Source: JBCBRD01 sp039819785 (GTDB lineage: Bacteria; Pseudomonadota; Alphaproteobacteria; Rhizobiales; Hyphomicrobiaceae). From it: a stretch of DNA of 64,000 nucleotides. Of this stretch, positions 14,846 to 23,209 are shown piece after piece. The notes beneath the pieces were generated by a model, which did not search any database, was not told the DNA's origin, and saw only the letters and a program-made list of their open reading frames with translations. The stretch lies in the NCBI GenBank assembly GCA_039819785.1, contig JBCBRH010000017.1:1-64000 (forward strand). Direction: 5' to 3'. The translations under genes were made by a program, and so were the position numbers. The number at the start of each line of letters is the position of its first letter. The first letter of the stretch is position 1.

Positions 14846-16924
14846 TTAAACCGCGATTTTCCCTCCGCCTTTGCGCGTTATCGCGACAACGGCCGGGCGC
14901 GGTGGCGTTCCGTCCTTGAAGTCCGGCCATCGGGTTGTTGGGTTCTGGAAGGTCGATTTTTGGCCATCGGCGCTTGCGCCTGGATGTTGGACGGCCACGA
15001 AGAAGGTTTCCATATCCGGGGTGAAATAGGGGCCGCACAGTTCGGCGCCGACGGGACAGCGGTAAAACAGTTTCGATGTCGCGCGGGCGTCGCCCTCGGT
15101 TTCCATGGCCCAGACGCCATCGGTGCGGCCGGTCTTACCTTCGGAGTTTCCATCGGTTGCAATCCAAAGCCGGCCGTCGGTGTCTATTGCGCAATTGTCC
15201 GGCATACCGAACCAGCCGTCTTGAGATGTGTTGGGATTAAACGTGGCGCCCACCTCGGCGATTGCCGGGTCGCCGCATTTCACAAGGATTTCCCAATCGA
15301 AGTTTGAGGCGGCGTGGTCTCCCGCAGGGGGTATGATCTCGATGATGTGGCCGAAGTTGTTGTTGGCCCGCGGATTTGCTGCGTCCGTCGCCTCGTCTGT
15401 CCGCCTACGGTTATTGGTCAGCATGACGTAGACCTTGTTGGTCATGGGATTGGCTTCGACATCCTCCGGACGATCCATTTTGGTCGCGCCAAGCAGGTCC
15501 GCAGCGAGGCGTGTCTTGATCAACACGTCGGCTTGGGAATGGAAACCGCTGGCTGGCGTCAACGGTCCCTGGCCAAACTCCAGCGGGAGCCAAAGCCCGG
15601 TTCCATCCGGGTTGAACCGCGCGACATATAACGTGCCTTGGTCGAGGATATCTTTGTTGGCGGCTCGGTCGGATGGGTTGACCTTGGATTTGGTGACGAA
15701 GCGGTAGACGTAGTCGAAGCGTTGGTCGTCGCCCTGGTAGACGACGAAGCGGCCATCCTTGTTGACGATGTTTGCAGCACCTTCGTGCTTGAAGCGGCCA
15801 AGGGCTGTTCGTTTCACTGGGCGCGATGCAGGGTCATGGGGGTCAATTTCGACGACCCATCCGAAGCGGTTGACTTCGTTGGGCTCTTTTTCAATGTCAA
15901 AGCGGTCGTGGAACTTGCCCCACGCGTAGCCCTGCGCCGGGATGCCATAGCGTTTGAGGGCAACGGCGTCGGGGTGTGTATTCTTCGCTGCCTTGTTCCA
16001 GAAGTAGAAATTGAAGTTTTCTTCGCACGTCAGCCATGTGCCCCAGGGCGTCGTGGCACCTGCGCAGTTGTTGATCATGCCCTTCACTTTCGTGCCGGTC
16101 GGATCGCCGCTTGTCTTCATGCTGTGGTGGCCAGCGGCAGGGCCGGAGATGGACATCTCAGTTTCAGCCGTAATGCGCCGGGCGTAGGGTGAATTCTCGA
16201 CAACCGACCACGTGCCCGCCTCGCGCTTCACCTCGACAACGGAGCCACCGTGGGCCATCATCTCGATGGCGACCAAATCGGCGGTCATGTCCTTGAATTT
16301 CTGTTTGCGCTGTTCGGGAACGCCGGGGAACATCAGTTCCTCGATTGTGTATTCATGATTGATGACGAGCAGGCCGTGGTCGGACCGTCCCTCCAGGGGG
16401 ATGAAGCCGACGAAGTCGTTGTTGTAGCCAAATTGCTTGGATTGAGACGCGGGTGTCTGGCTGTCTGGTTGAAAGTCGGGGGCGTCGTTCAAAACTTTAT
16501 CGCCCCACCGGATCAAGACATCAGCGTTGTGTCCTTCGGCGATATAGTGGTGTTCCGATGAACCGGCTTTGAGTTCCGTGAATTTGAACGATGGCGTTGT
16601 GTTGATCGGGCGGGGTGAGACATCTGGCTTTGTCGCCTCGTCTGCGTGTGCCGCGAGCATTGCCATGGGGTGAATGGTGACCCCAATGGTCGAGGCTGCG
16701 AGCGCGCCCCGCATCAGGTCGCGACGCGAAAGACGATCTGCGATGATGTCACCGATCGTGTCATTGGGTGACGTGTTCGAGGGGCAGTCCTCAATCTCTT
16801 CACGCGTCGGTGCATCGACGCCCGTTGGGTCCTGATCGGCAGATATGGCAAGCGCTGCTGCCTCAACGTGGACGTCACTGTCCGGCTCGATGCGTATGGT
16901 CTTGTTTTCAGGGTTACGGTCCAT
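14846..16924 (-). CDS. phoX: Tat-exported PhoX-type phosphatase (DUF839)
   Basis: 692 residues. The Tat motif 'SRRDLMRGALAAS' (66-78) is followed by a hydrophobic stretch and 'AAHADE', giving a late signal typical of PhoX. The domain shows DUF839 features: 'FGYNNDFVGFIPL', 'GLLVINHEYT', 'GMINNCAGATTPWGTWLTCEENFN', 'GRFKHEGA', 'YVYRFVTK', 'RPEDVEANP', 'DGRLWIATDGN' and 'CGPYFTPDMETFFVAVQHPG'. PhoX enzymes are Ca/Fe-dependent periplasmic alkaline phosphatases, usually induced by phosphate starvation. No Pho box was identified. ATG 16924 is preceded by GAGG at 7 nt. Specific substrate is inferred from the family. Confidence 0.9.
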   Translation of the reverse strand: MDRNPENKTIRIEPDSDVHVEAAALAISADQDPTGVDAPTREEIEDCPSNTSPNDTIGDIIADRLSRRDLMRGALAASTIGVTIHPMAMLAAHADEATKPDVSPRPINTTPSFKFTELKAGSSEHHYIAEGHNADVLIRWGDKVLNDAPDFQPDSQTPASQSKQFGYNNDFVGFIPLEGRSDHGLLVINHEYTIEELMFPGVPEQRKQKFKDMTADLVAIEMMAHGGSVVEVKREAGTWSVVENSPYARRITAETEMSISGPAAGHHSMKTSGDPTGTKVKGMINNCAGATTPWGTWLTCEENFNFYFWNKAAKNTHPDAVALKRYGIPAQGYAWGKFHDRFDIEKEPNEVNRFGWVVEIDPHDPASRPVKRTALGRFKHEGAANIVNKDGRFVVYQGDDQRFDYVYRFVTKSKVNPSDRAANKDILDQGTLYVARFNPDGTGLWLPLEFGQGPLTPASGFHSQADVLIKTRLAADLLGATKMDRPEDVEANPMTNKVYVMLTNNRRRTDEATDAANPRANNNFGHIIEIIPPAGDHAASNFDWEILVKCGDPAIAEVGATFNPNTSQDGWFGMPDNCAIDTDGRLWIATDGNSEGKTGRTDGVWAMETEGDARATSKLFYRCPVGAELCGPYFTPDMETFFVAVQHPGASADGQKSTFQNPTTRWPDFKDGTPPRPAVVAITRKGGGKIAV

Positions 16925-17192
16925 TGAAACACCTCTGGAAACTTTGTCGTTGTCGTCGGGCTCGCTAGGGTCTTAGGGGATACGTGGTGAAACGGGTTCG
17001 GGCTGAAAATCGGCCACACGCAGCGGGTGTGCCACCCAGAGTGTCGCCAGCGCGCATACGATTATTGCTACGGGTTTATGACGACTGTGCTGGGCGTGCC
17101 ATGACGTTTATGTGCGCGCCTTGTCGCCGCTTTTTTGGTTGCCGCTATCGGGCACCGGCTTCGCATCGCTGAAAAGGATAAGCAAAAGGACC

Positions 17193-17876
17193 ATGCCTTA
17201 CGTCATTTCAGCGCCCCAGGCGATCACGCTTCCCGTTGTGGGGAGCGAAGATCTGTTCCCGGTTGGCACGGTTTACTGCATCGGCAGAAACTACGCTGCT
17301 CATGCCCGTGAGATGGGCCATGACCCGGACCGCGAACCGCCGTTCTTCTTTTTGAAGGCAACGTCTTGCATCTGTCATGGGCCGACGATCAGCTACCCTA
17401 GGTTGAGTGAGGACGTTCACCACGAGGTTGAGTTGGTGGTCGCGCTGGGTCAAGGCGGTTCTGATTTGAGCGAAGGCGACGCCGCAAACTGCATCTGGGG
17501 TTACGGCGTAGGTTTAGATCTGACGCGGCGAGACCTGCAAGCCGAAGCCAAGGCAATGGGGCGGCCTTGGGATGTGGGAAAGAGTTTTCCAGGTGCTGCC
17601 CCGTGTTCTGCGATCCGGCCGAAGTCTGACTGTGTCTTGCGCGACGATGCAGGCATTCGATTGGAGGTGAATGGTCAGAGCCGCCAATCAGGGCGGATCG
17701 ATCAGATGATCTGGCGGGTGAACGAGCAGATTTCGTACTTGTCGCGGGCCTTTGACCTCGTGGCAGGCGATTTGATTTTCACTGGCACGCCGGCTGGTGT
17801 CGGGCCGGTTGTGCGCGGGGACCGCATGGTCGGGTCCATTGAGGGCGTCGGGCAGTTGGCCGTGCGCGTCGTGTAG
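17193..17876 (+). CDS. Fumarylacetoacetate hydrolase family protein
   Basis: 227 residues. It opens with 'VGTVYCIGRNYAAHAREMG', has 'PFFFLKATSCICHGPTI', the metal-binding 'DVHHEVELVVALG' (Glu-x-Glu type) and 'NCIWGYGVGLDLTRRDLQAEAKAMGRPWDVGKSFPGAAPCSAI', and ends 'LVAGDLIFTGTPAGVGPV'. This is the FAH domain of acylpyruvate hydrolases and oxaloacetate decarboxylases (FAHD1-like), which cleave C-C bonds of beta-keto acids with Mg. The exact substrate is unknown. ATG 17193 follows AAAAGGA closely. The next gene converges after 67 bp. Confidence 0.88.
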   Translation: MPYVISAPQAITLPVVGSEDLFPVGTVYCIGRNYAAHAREMGHDPDREPPFFFLKATSCICHGPTISYPRLSEDVHHEVELVVALGQGGSDLSEGDAANCIWGYGVGLDLTRRDLQAEAKAMGRPWDVGKSFPGAAPCSAIRPKSDCVLRDDAGIRLEVNGQSRQSGRIDQMIWRVNEQISYLSRAFDLVAGDLIFTGTPAGVGPVVRGDRMVGSIEGVGQLAVRVV

Positions 17877-17943
17877 GTTTGTTCGCCGTGGCGACCTTCG
17901 CGCCGTTGTCTCGCGGCGCGACACGTCGGCACTGGTGCGTTGG

Positions 17944-18426
17944 TTAGTTTTCGTCTTCAGGGAGTTTGGGAACCGGCAAAACCGTGATGCCGTCTTCCAA
18001 GAGGTCTTTTGCGTCTTCGAGCGAGGCTTCACCCCAAATCGGTTTGGTTGGGGTTGCGTTGTCGTTGTCATCGGTCGCGTTGTCATCGGTCGCGTTGTGC
18101 CGCGTGCGGGCCTCCTCCGCGAAGTTTTTGCCCACGTAATCGGCCTCTGTTTCAAGCTTTTTGCGGATGCTTCGTGCAGCCTCCAGCATCATGCGTGCGG
18201 CGGCATCGGCCGGTGAAAGCGCCGCAGAATCAGTCGTGAAGGTCGCGACATCCTTCCCTTTCGTGGTGGAGACGGCTGGTGCCATCAAAGCTTTTTCTAC
18301 GGAGCCGCTGCCGCACTGCGGACACGTGATCTGGCCTGCCTGAATGAGTTTTTCGTAAGCGTCACTTGAGCCGAACCACGATTCAAATTCGTGTTCGGCT
18401 GAACACCGCAATGTGAATTTAATCAT
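17944..18426 (-). CDS. DUF1178 family protein
   Basis: 160 residues with the DUF1178 layout: 'IKFTLRCSAEHEFESWFGSS' at the N-terminus, a zinc-ribbon-like 'CPQCGSGSVEKALMAPAVST' at 34-53, a helical middle, and an acidic C-terminus ('IWGEASLEDAKDLLEDGITVLPVPKL'). The first Cys (8) and the CxxC probably bind zinc. The role is unknown. The gene overlaps the upstream nitrilase-family gene by 4 bp (ATGA), part of the conserved comF-grxC-nitrilase-DUF1178 block. A 15-nt in-frame duplication makes a local NATDD repeat near residues 112-121. Confidence 0.9.
   Translation of the reverse strand: MIKFTLRCSAEHEFESWFGSSDAYEKLIQAGQITCPQCGSGSVEKALMAPAVSTTKGKDVATFTTDSAALSPADAAARMMLEAARSIRKKLETEADYVGKNFAEEARTRHNATDDNATDDNDNATPTKPIWGEASLEDAKDLLEDGITVLPVPKLPEDEN
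18066..18095. repeat. 15-nt in-frame tandem duplication inside the DUF1178 gene
   Basis: Two identical adjacent 15-nt units (18066-18080, 18081-18095). They encode a repeated Asn-Ala-Thr-Asp-Asp in a variable linker, consistent with replication slippage. Confidence 0.8.
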
Positions 18427-19337
18427 TCAGCTGGTTCCGAGGCCGCTGTCTTCGTTGATGCCGATTGGCCGATCGGAGCCAGAGAGGATGGCGATTGGAA
18501 AGGTTTGTCGTGGGTGAGGCTTGGCAGTCTGGCGCGCGCCGTTTCGACCATGGATAGATCGATGTCGGCGGTGATGACGCCGGGCTCGTCGCCGGCTTCG
18601 GCCAAGATTTCGCCCCAGGGCGAAATGATCAAGCTGTGACCGTATGTTCGACGTCCATGCTCATGGCGCCCTGTCTGGCCGGCTGCCAGCATGAAACATT
18701 GCGCCTCAATTGCGCGGGCGCGCAGAAGGATGTGCCAATGAGCTTTTCCGGTCGTATGGGTGAAAGCTGCAGGGGACGTCAAAACAACTGCGCCTGATTT
18801 TGCAAGTGCCCGGTGGAGGTATGGGAACCGGACATCGTAGCAAATCGTCAGGCCGAGTTTGCCCCACGGCAGATCGGCCAGGGCACCTTCTGTTCCGCCG
18901 TCATAGTTGTTGCTTTCGGAATAAATCTCACCGTCGGCCAACGTGACGTCGAACATGTGGATTTTGTCGTACCGCGCGATGATCTTACCATCCGGTGCAA
19001 TCACGTATGACCTGTTGAGCAGACGTTCGCTGCCGGATTTTGCGCGAATGGCCATGGAGCCGAGGTGGAGCCAAACCCCAAGTTCGGTGGCCAGATCGAC
19101 GAACGCGTTCAGCGCGTCGTTGCCTTCTTCGGGCTGGGTTTCGGCGAGCAGCCGGTCGTGTTCAAGCTCCATGATGTTGGTCACTTCGGGCGTCTGGATG
19201 TAGTTGGCGCTCTGGGCTGCTGCCTCACGGATTAAGTCACTGGCGATCTTCACGTTCTTTGGTACTGATCTGCCAGACGTCATCTGAACGAGGCCGGCCT
19301 TGAATGAGTTGCCGTTGGCGGTTTGGGTTGCGTCCAT
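18423..19337 (-). CDS. Carbon-nitrogen hydrolase (nitrilase superfamily, Nit/omega-amidase-like)
   Basis: 304 residues with the Glu-Lys-Cys triad: Glu in 'YIQTPEVTNIM', Lys in 'ARYDKIHMFDV', Cys in 'LGLTICYDVRFPYLHRAL'. A Glu near 'TGKAHWHILLRARAIE' is also conserved. Family relatives are omega-amidase and deaminated-glutathione amidase (Nit1), a metabolite-repair role. The company of glutaredoxin directly upstream suits a glutathione-linked function, though this is inference. ATG 19337 overlaps the grxC stop (TGATG); an in-frame TTG at 19340 is an alternative. It ends overlapping DUF1178. Confidence 0.9.
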   Translation of the reverse strand: MDATQTANGNSFKAGLVQMTSGRSVPKNVKIASDLIREAAAQSANYIQTPEVTNIMELEHDRLLAETQPEEGNDALNAFVDLATELGVWLHLGSMAIRAKSGSERLLNRSYVIAPDGKIIARYDKIHMFDVTLADGEIYSESNNYDGGTEGALADLPWGKLGLTICYDVRFPYLHRALAKSGAVVLTSPAAFTHTTGKAHWHILLRARAIEAQCFMLAAGQTGRHEHGRRTYGHSLIISPWGEILAEAGDEPGVITADIDLSMVETARARLPSLTHDKPFQSPSSLAPIGQSASTKTAASEPAE

Positions 19338-19606
19338 CAACGCGCACTTTCTGCATTGAGCAGCGGGTCAAGTTTGCCGGCCTGGTCGAGTGCGAACAAA
19401 TCATCGCAACCGCCGACATGGTGCTCACCGATCCAGATTTGCGGGACCGTGCTGGCGCCACCTGCTTTTTCAGCCATTTCGGCGCGCAGCTTCGGGCGCA
19501 TGCTGACGTCGATTTCCTCAAAGGGTGCCCCCTTGTCGCGTAGAAGCCGTTTGGCCCGTGAGCAGAAGGGGCAGAGCATGGCCGTGTACACCGTAATCGG
19601 CGGCAT
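19337..19606 (-). CDS. grxC: Glutaredoxin 3
   Basis: 89-residue monothiol/dithiol glutaredoxin fold with the active site CPFC (residues 12-15), 'KGAPFEEIDVSM', cis-Pro in 'STVPQIWIGEHHVGGCDDL' and the GGCDDL glutathione-binding end. It reduces disulfides and glutathione mixed disulfides in the cytosol. ATG 19606 follows GAGG at 7 nt. It is the second gene of the comF-grxC-nitrilase-DUF1178 block. Confidence 0.96.
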   Translation of the reverse strand: MPPITVYTAMLCPFCSRAKRLLRDKGAPFEEIDVSMRPKLRAEMAEKAGGASTVPQIWIGEHHVGGCDDLFALDQAGKLDPLLNAESAR

Positions 19607-19741
19607 GTGGTGTCCTCGTCTTTGCGTTGCGACCGTTGGTCCGAAAGCGAAATGTTTTTGCAGTCCCAGAGGATTGGTTGGGCAAACTTTATAATAGTGC
19701 TTTGGAGGCCCGGCTGGAAGGGCGCTTGTGACAGGCCGTTG

Positions 19742-20617
19742 CTAGGTGGTCATGCGTGCCTGGTCGGCCACGAGCGCCAAGGCGAGGATATCGACGGCGC
19801 TTGCACCTGCGTTTTTGAGGACCTTGGCGCAGGCGTTGGCCGTCGCGCCGGTGGTTATGACGTCGTCCACCAGCAAGATGCGCTTGCCATCCAAGCGGAC
19901 TTTTGCCGACGTTTTGATGTGAAAAGCACCCGCAAGGTTGCCGCGCCGTTGTGCCTGGCTGAGGCCCACTTGGGGCTTGGTGCGCCGGATGCGTCGCAAA
20001 AGATCCGGGGCGTAAACCGGCTTGTGCGTTTTGGCAAGATCCCGTCCAAGCAGCGCCGATTGATTGAACCGCCGGGTGAAAATGCGCCATCTGTGGAGCG
20101 GAACGGGCATGATGATATCGGCATCTGCCAGCAGGTCCGCCCCGGCGATGGCCATCCAGTTTACGAAGAGTGCGTGGGCGTCGTGGCGGTCGCGATACTT
20201 ATAATCGTGAATGAGTTTGCGCATGTTGCCAGTGTATTGCGCAATGGCGCGGGCGCGATCATAGGCGGGTTGCGATACTACTGCCGCGGCTGAGATCATG
20301 GTTTCGCCGGTGTCGAAGGGCATTGGCAAGCCAAGTCTGTCGCACAGTGGTGCGCGTATGAAATCAATGCCTGCCCAGCATGGCGGGCAAAGCCGGTCGT
20401 GAATATCAACCGGCTCATGACACGCCAGACAAACCGGTGGCATCACGAGGTTGGACAAGGACCGCCCGAGTGTGTTCAACGGCTGGAAAACATTCGCTCT
20501 TTCCGTCGTGTGTGTTCGCACGTGTTGCGTGTGTGGTTGATTCATCGAAGCTGGGTCGTTTGGCTGTTGGGGTAATCGGGCCAAGTTGTTGTCTAAGGTC
20601 CTGGGGCTCGGTTCCAT
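19742..20617 (-). CDS. comF: ComF family phosphoribosyltransferase-like protein
   Basis: 291 residues (about 267 if ATG 20545 is used). The N-terminal zinc-finger 'PPVCLACHEPVDIHDRLCPPCW' is followed by a PRTase domain: 'YKYRDRHDAHALF', 'IIMPVPLHRWRIFTRRFNQSALLGRDLA', 'RRTKPQVGLSQAQRRGNLAGAF' and the PRPP loop 'ILLVDDVITTGATANAC'. ComF is required for DNA uptake/transformation in several bacteria. The first 24 residues are not conserved and neither start has a convincing Shine-Dalgarno. It is head-to-head with the methyltransferase gene. Confidence 0.92.
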   Translation of the reverse strand: MEPSPRTLDNNLARLPQQPNDPASMNQPHTQHVRTHTTERANVFQPLNTLGRSLSNLVMPPVCLACHEPVDIHDRLCPPCWAGIDFIRAPLCDRLGLPMPFDTGETMISAAAVVSQPAYDRARAIAQYTGNMRKLIHDYKYRDRHDAHALFVNWMAIAGADLLADADIIMPVPLHRWRIFTRRFNQSALLGRDLAKTHKPVYAPDLLRRIRRTKPQVGLSQAQRRGNLAGAFHIKTSAKVRLDGKRILLVDDVITTGATANACAKVLKNAGASAVDILALALVADQARMTT

Positions 20618-20721
20618 TCTGCAATGGCAGCATGATGCTTCGGGTGCTTGGTTTTTACAACTTCACGTCCAACCGCAGGGACCCAAACGTGTCGCGAACT
20701 TGAGGACTGGAGGATTTGAAT

Positions 20722-21627
20722 TTGTCGTCTTTGGTGTTCGACAGGGATTTGCTTAACCGCAGACGGACCCGGTTTGCCGCGCGGGCTGGTGACCATGATT
20801 TTTTGCTGCAACGGGTCGGTGAAGATTTCGCCGAGCGGCTCAGCATCATCAAACGGGACTTTCCGCTTGGTGTGATCCTGGGTGCACATCACGGCATTCT
20901 GGCGCCGGTGCTGAGCCAGCTGTCCAATGTTGGACACCTCATCGACGTGGATGGCGTTTGGCCATTGCTCGCGCAGGGTGATCCAGGCCAACCGAGGGTG
21001 TTTGCCGACGAAGAGGCGTTGCCGTTTAAGGACGCCTCGCTGGATCTCGTTGTCAGCGGGCTCATACTTCAACACGTAAACGATCTGCCAGGATGCCTGA
21101 TCCAAATACGTCGGGCGTTGAAACCGGACGGTCTCTTCCTGGGTGCTGTTCTCGGTGGGCGGACACTTGAGGAGTTGCGGATGGCCTGGCTGCAGGCGGA
21201 AGCTGAAATGACGGGCGGGTCGTCGCCGCGGGTCGCACCGTTTGGTGATGTGCGCGATTTTGGTGGGCTGCTGCAGCGCGCGGGTTTTGCACTTCCTGTC
21301 GTCGATGGTGATGTTGTCACTGTCACGTATGAGACGCCGCTGGCGTTGATGGCCGAGGTTAAGGCCATGGGTGCCAGCAACGCGTTGGTTGAGCGGCGAC
21401 GCGTGCCTGTGACGAAGGGGTTGATGATGCGCGCTGCGGAGATCTACGCGGAGCGGTTTTCGCAGCCTGACGGGCGCGTTTCGGCGACGTTCGAAATTCT
21501 TACGATGACGGCATGGTGTCCCCATGAAAGCCAGCAAAAACCACTGAAGCCTGGATCAGCTGCGGCGCGGCTGGCCGACGTGCTTGGGACTGAAGAAAAA
21601 AGCGCTGGCGACAAGGCCGGGAGCTAA
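20722..21627 (+). CDS. Class I SAM-dependent methyltransferase, NDUFAF5/BioC-like
   Basis: 301 residues. The N-terminal 'LVFDRDLLNRRRTRFA' is characteristic of the alphaproteobacterial group related to mitochondrial complex I assembly factor NDUFAF5. The Rossmann region includes 'GVILGAHHGILAP', 'HLIDVDG', 'DEEALPFKDASLDLVVSGLILQHVNDLPGCL' and 'LKPDGLFLGAVLGGRTLEELR'. Start is uncertain: GGAGG at 20709-20713 fits TTG 20722 (8-nt spacing) better than TTG 20716. It is divergently placed from comF, a conserved arrangement. A BioC role in biotin synthesis is an alternative but less likely given bioZ nearby. Confidence 0.82.
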   Translation: MSSLVFDRDLLNRRRTRFAARAGDHDFLLQRVGEDFAERLSIIKRDFPLGVILGAHHGILAPVLSQLSNVGHLIDVDGVWPLLAQGDPGQPRVFADEEALPFKDASLDLVVSGLILQHVNDLPGCLIQIRRALKPDGLFLGAVLGGRTLEELRMAWLQAEAEMTGGSSPRVAPFGDVRDFGGLLQRAGFALPVVDGDVVTVTYETPLALMAEVKAMGASNALVERRRVPVTKGLMMRAAEIYAERFSQPDGRVSATFEILTMTAWCPHESQQKPLKPGSAAARLADVLGTEEKSAGDKAGS

Positions 21628-21919
21628 GGCTTGCGACCAAGCCTCGGCAGCTGAGATGGGACGCTGGGGTGAAGTACTGAGGCCTCGCGGGAAGCGGGAC
21701 TTCTTGAGCCAATCGGCAACTTGCGACTGCAGACACAATTATCTGCCAACCCGCGAGTCCCAAGCCCGACGAACTTTCACACCTGATCACATGCCCGCCA
21801 GGAGGCATTGCGTTTCCAGGTGATCTAACCGACCTCTTAGCCGGAAACGCAGGCAAACCTGCGCTCATGAGCACAATGACAAACACCGCGCAAAAGCGGG
21901 CAGGCATAGAGGATTGATC

Positions 21920-22591
21920 ATGGCCTATCTGGATGCAAACACGGCTGGCGAACTTGCGTCGGCATCGAACGCGGCGACTGAAAAGGCGCAAGCTATCAAA
22001 ATCACCGTGTATCGTTGGGCCGGGGCCTGGGGGCCTTTCAAGGTCAAAATCCCCTGCGGCGAGTGCACCCTGACAAGTGACATCATTCGCGACACGGTTG
22101 AAAACGAGCTGGCCGGTATCCCCGTTGAGGTCGAGACGCTGGACTGGCTGTCGAACTGGTGGAAGCCGATTTTGAAGGGTGGCTGGCACGCGCCGATCGT
22201 GCTGGTCGATGGCAAGATTATCAGTCAGGGCGCTGCGCTGAACCGGGGTGTTCTGGCCGAAGCGGTCGTGAAAACATGGGTTGGCCGTGCGGAACTGACC
22301 GGGAACCACGTCTTTGGCAAGGACCGCTGTGGGCATTGCACGCGTGCCAAGGATGCACTGGACGGGGCCGGGATCTCATATGCGTACCACGATGTGGTGA
22401 AGAACCCGCGTGCGCTGTATGAAGTCGTACCACGGGCCAAGCGAGAAATCGGAAATCACACACCGGTGACGACACCGCAAATCTGGCTGGATGGCCGCTA
22501 TGTGGGCGGAGCGGATGCGCTTGAGGCTCATCTGGGCCTGGTGGAGGGCGATGGGGCGCACGTCGCGGGAACTGCAATGGCGGCCCGATAA
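21920..22591 (+). CDS. Double thioredoxin-fold protein: CGEC domain fused to a glutaredoxin-like CGHC domain
   Basis: 223 residues with two thiol modules. The first (about 25-115) has 'IKITVYRWAGAWGP', CGEC, 'GIPVEVETLDWLSNWWKPIL' and a cis-Pro region 'HAPIVLVDGKIISQGAALNRGVL'. The second (about 125-205) is glutaredoxin-like: 'NHVFGKDRCGHCTRAKDAL', 'GISYAYHDVV', cis-Pro in 'TTPQIWLDGRYVGGADALEAHL'. ATG 21920 follows AGGA at 5 nt. No signal peptide, so probably cytosolic. CGHC rather than CPYC in the second domain is unusual for glutaredoxins and resembles disulfide isomerases. The partner and direction of electron flow are unknown. Confidence 0.75.
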   Translation: MAYLDANTAGELASASNAATEKAQAIKITVYRWAGAWGPFKVKIPCGECTLTSDIIRDTVENELAGIPVEVETLDWLSNWWKPILKGGWHAPIVLVDGKIISQGAALNRGVLAEAVVKTWVGRAELTGNHVFGKDRCGHCTRAKDALDGAGISYAYHDVVKNPRALYEVVPRAKREIGNHTPVTTPQIWLDGRYVGGADALEAHLGLVEGDGAHVAGTAMAAR

Positions 22592-22652
22592 CTGCTAAAA
22601 GCTCCCGGCGTGTTTTTGAGTTTGTCAGAAACGCGCCTGAAGCCCGTCATTT

Positions 22653-22727
22653 GCATCTGGTGCGGGTGCATCCGGTGCGGGTGCATCCGGTGCCGGGGCA
22701 TCCGGTTCAGGTCCATCGGGTTTACGG
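22653..22727. repeat. 15-nt tandem repeat, about five copies
   Basis: Consecutive 15-nt units beginning 22653, 22668, 22683, 22698 and 22713 (consensus GCATCCGGTGCGGGT, decaying to the right). They lie in the convergent intergenic region between the double thiol protein and mutT. Non-coding as far as can be judged. Confidence 0.8.
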
Positions 22728-22777
22728 TACAGGGTCTTGTGTACAAAGACCTACTTTCAGTCTTTTTCGAAGTTGTT

Positions 22778-23209
22778 CTACGCCAGCAGGTCGCGAAGGT
22801 AGGGCAGCAGGGGCAGGTCGGCTGGCGGCATGGGATAGTCCTGCAATCTGTTGGCTCTAGCCCAGGCTAAGTTCTGACCTTCCTGCGGTGACACTTCTCC
22901 GTCCCAAGACCGGCATATGTATAGCGGCATGAGTAGGTGAAACTCGTCGTAGGCGTGGCTTGCGAACGTGAATGGCGCGATGCAAGTCAGGCAGACGTCG
23001 ATTGCGAGTTCTTCATACAGCTCGCGGACGAGAGCTTTTTCCGGGCTCTCTCCGGGGTCGATCTTTCCACCTGGGAATTCCCATAGTCCGGCGAGTGATT
23101 TTCCGGGTGGGCGCTGCGTCAGCAGGACCCGGTTGTCAGCATCGATCAGGGCTGCTGCGACCACTGTCAGGATCGGTTTTTCCGACGGTTCTGTTGGCGC
23201 CGTGTTCAT
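22778..23209 (-). CDS. mutT: MutT-type Nudix hydrolase (8-oxo-dGTP diphosphatase)
   Basis: 143 residues. The Nudix box is complete: 'GGKIDPGESPEKALVRELYEELAI' fits Gx5Ex7REUxEExGU apart from the last Gly, here Ala, as seen in many MutT proteins. 'VLLTQRPPGKSLAGLWEFPGGK' is the typical MutT strand preceding it. It hydrolyses oxidised purine nucleotides to prevent mutagenesis. Start ATG 23209 overlaps the upstream membrane-protein stop by 4 bp. Confidence 0.93.
   Translation of the reverse strand: MNTAPTEPSEKPILTVVAAALIDADNRVLLTQRPPGKSLAGLWEFPGGKIDPGESPEKALVRELYEELAIDVCLTCIAPFTFASHAYDEFHLLMPLYICRSWDGEVSPQEGQNLAWARANRLQDYPMPPADLPLLPYLRDLLA

Noticed and set aside
21500..22336. Minus-strand open frame over the methyltransferase 3' end and the double thiol gene
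   Set aside because: The translation is low-complexity and Arg/Pro-rich; both plus-strand genes have clear motifs.
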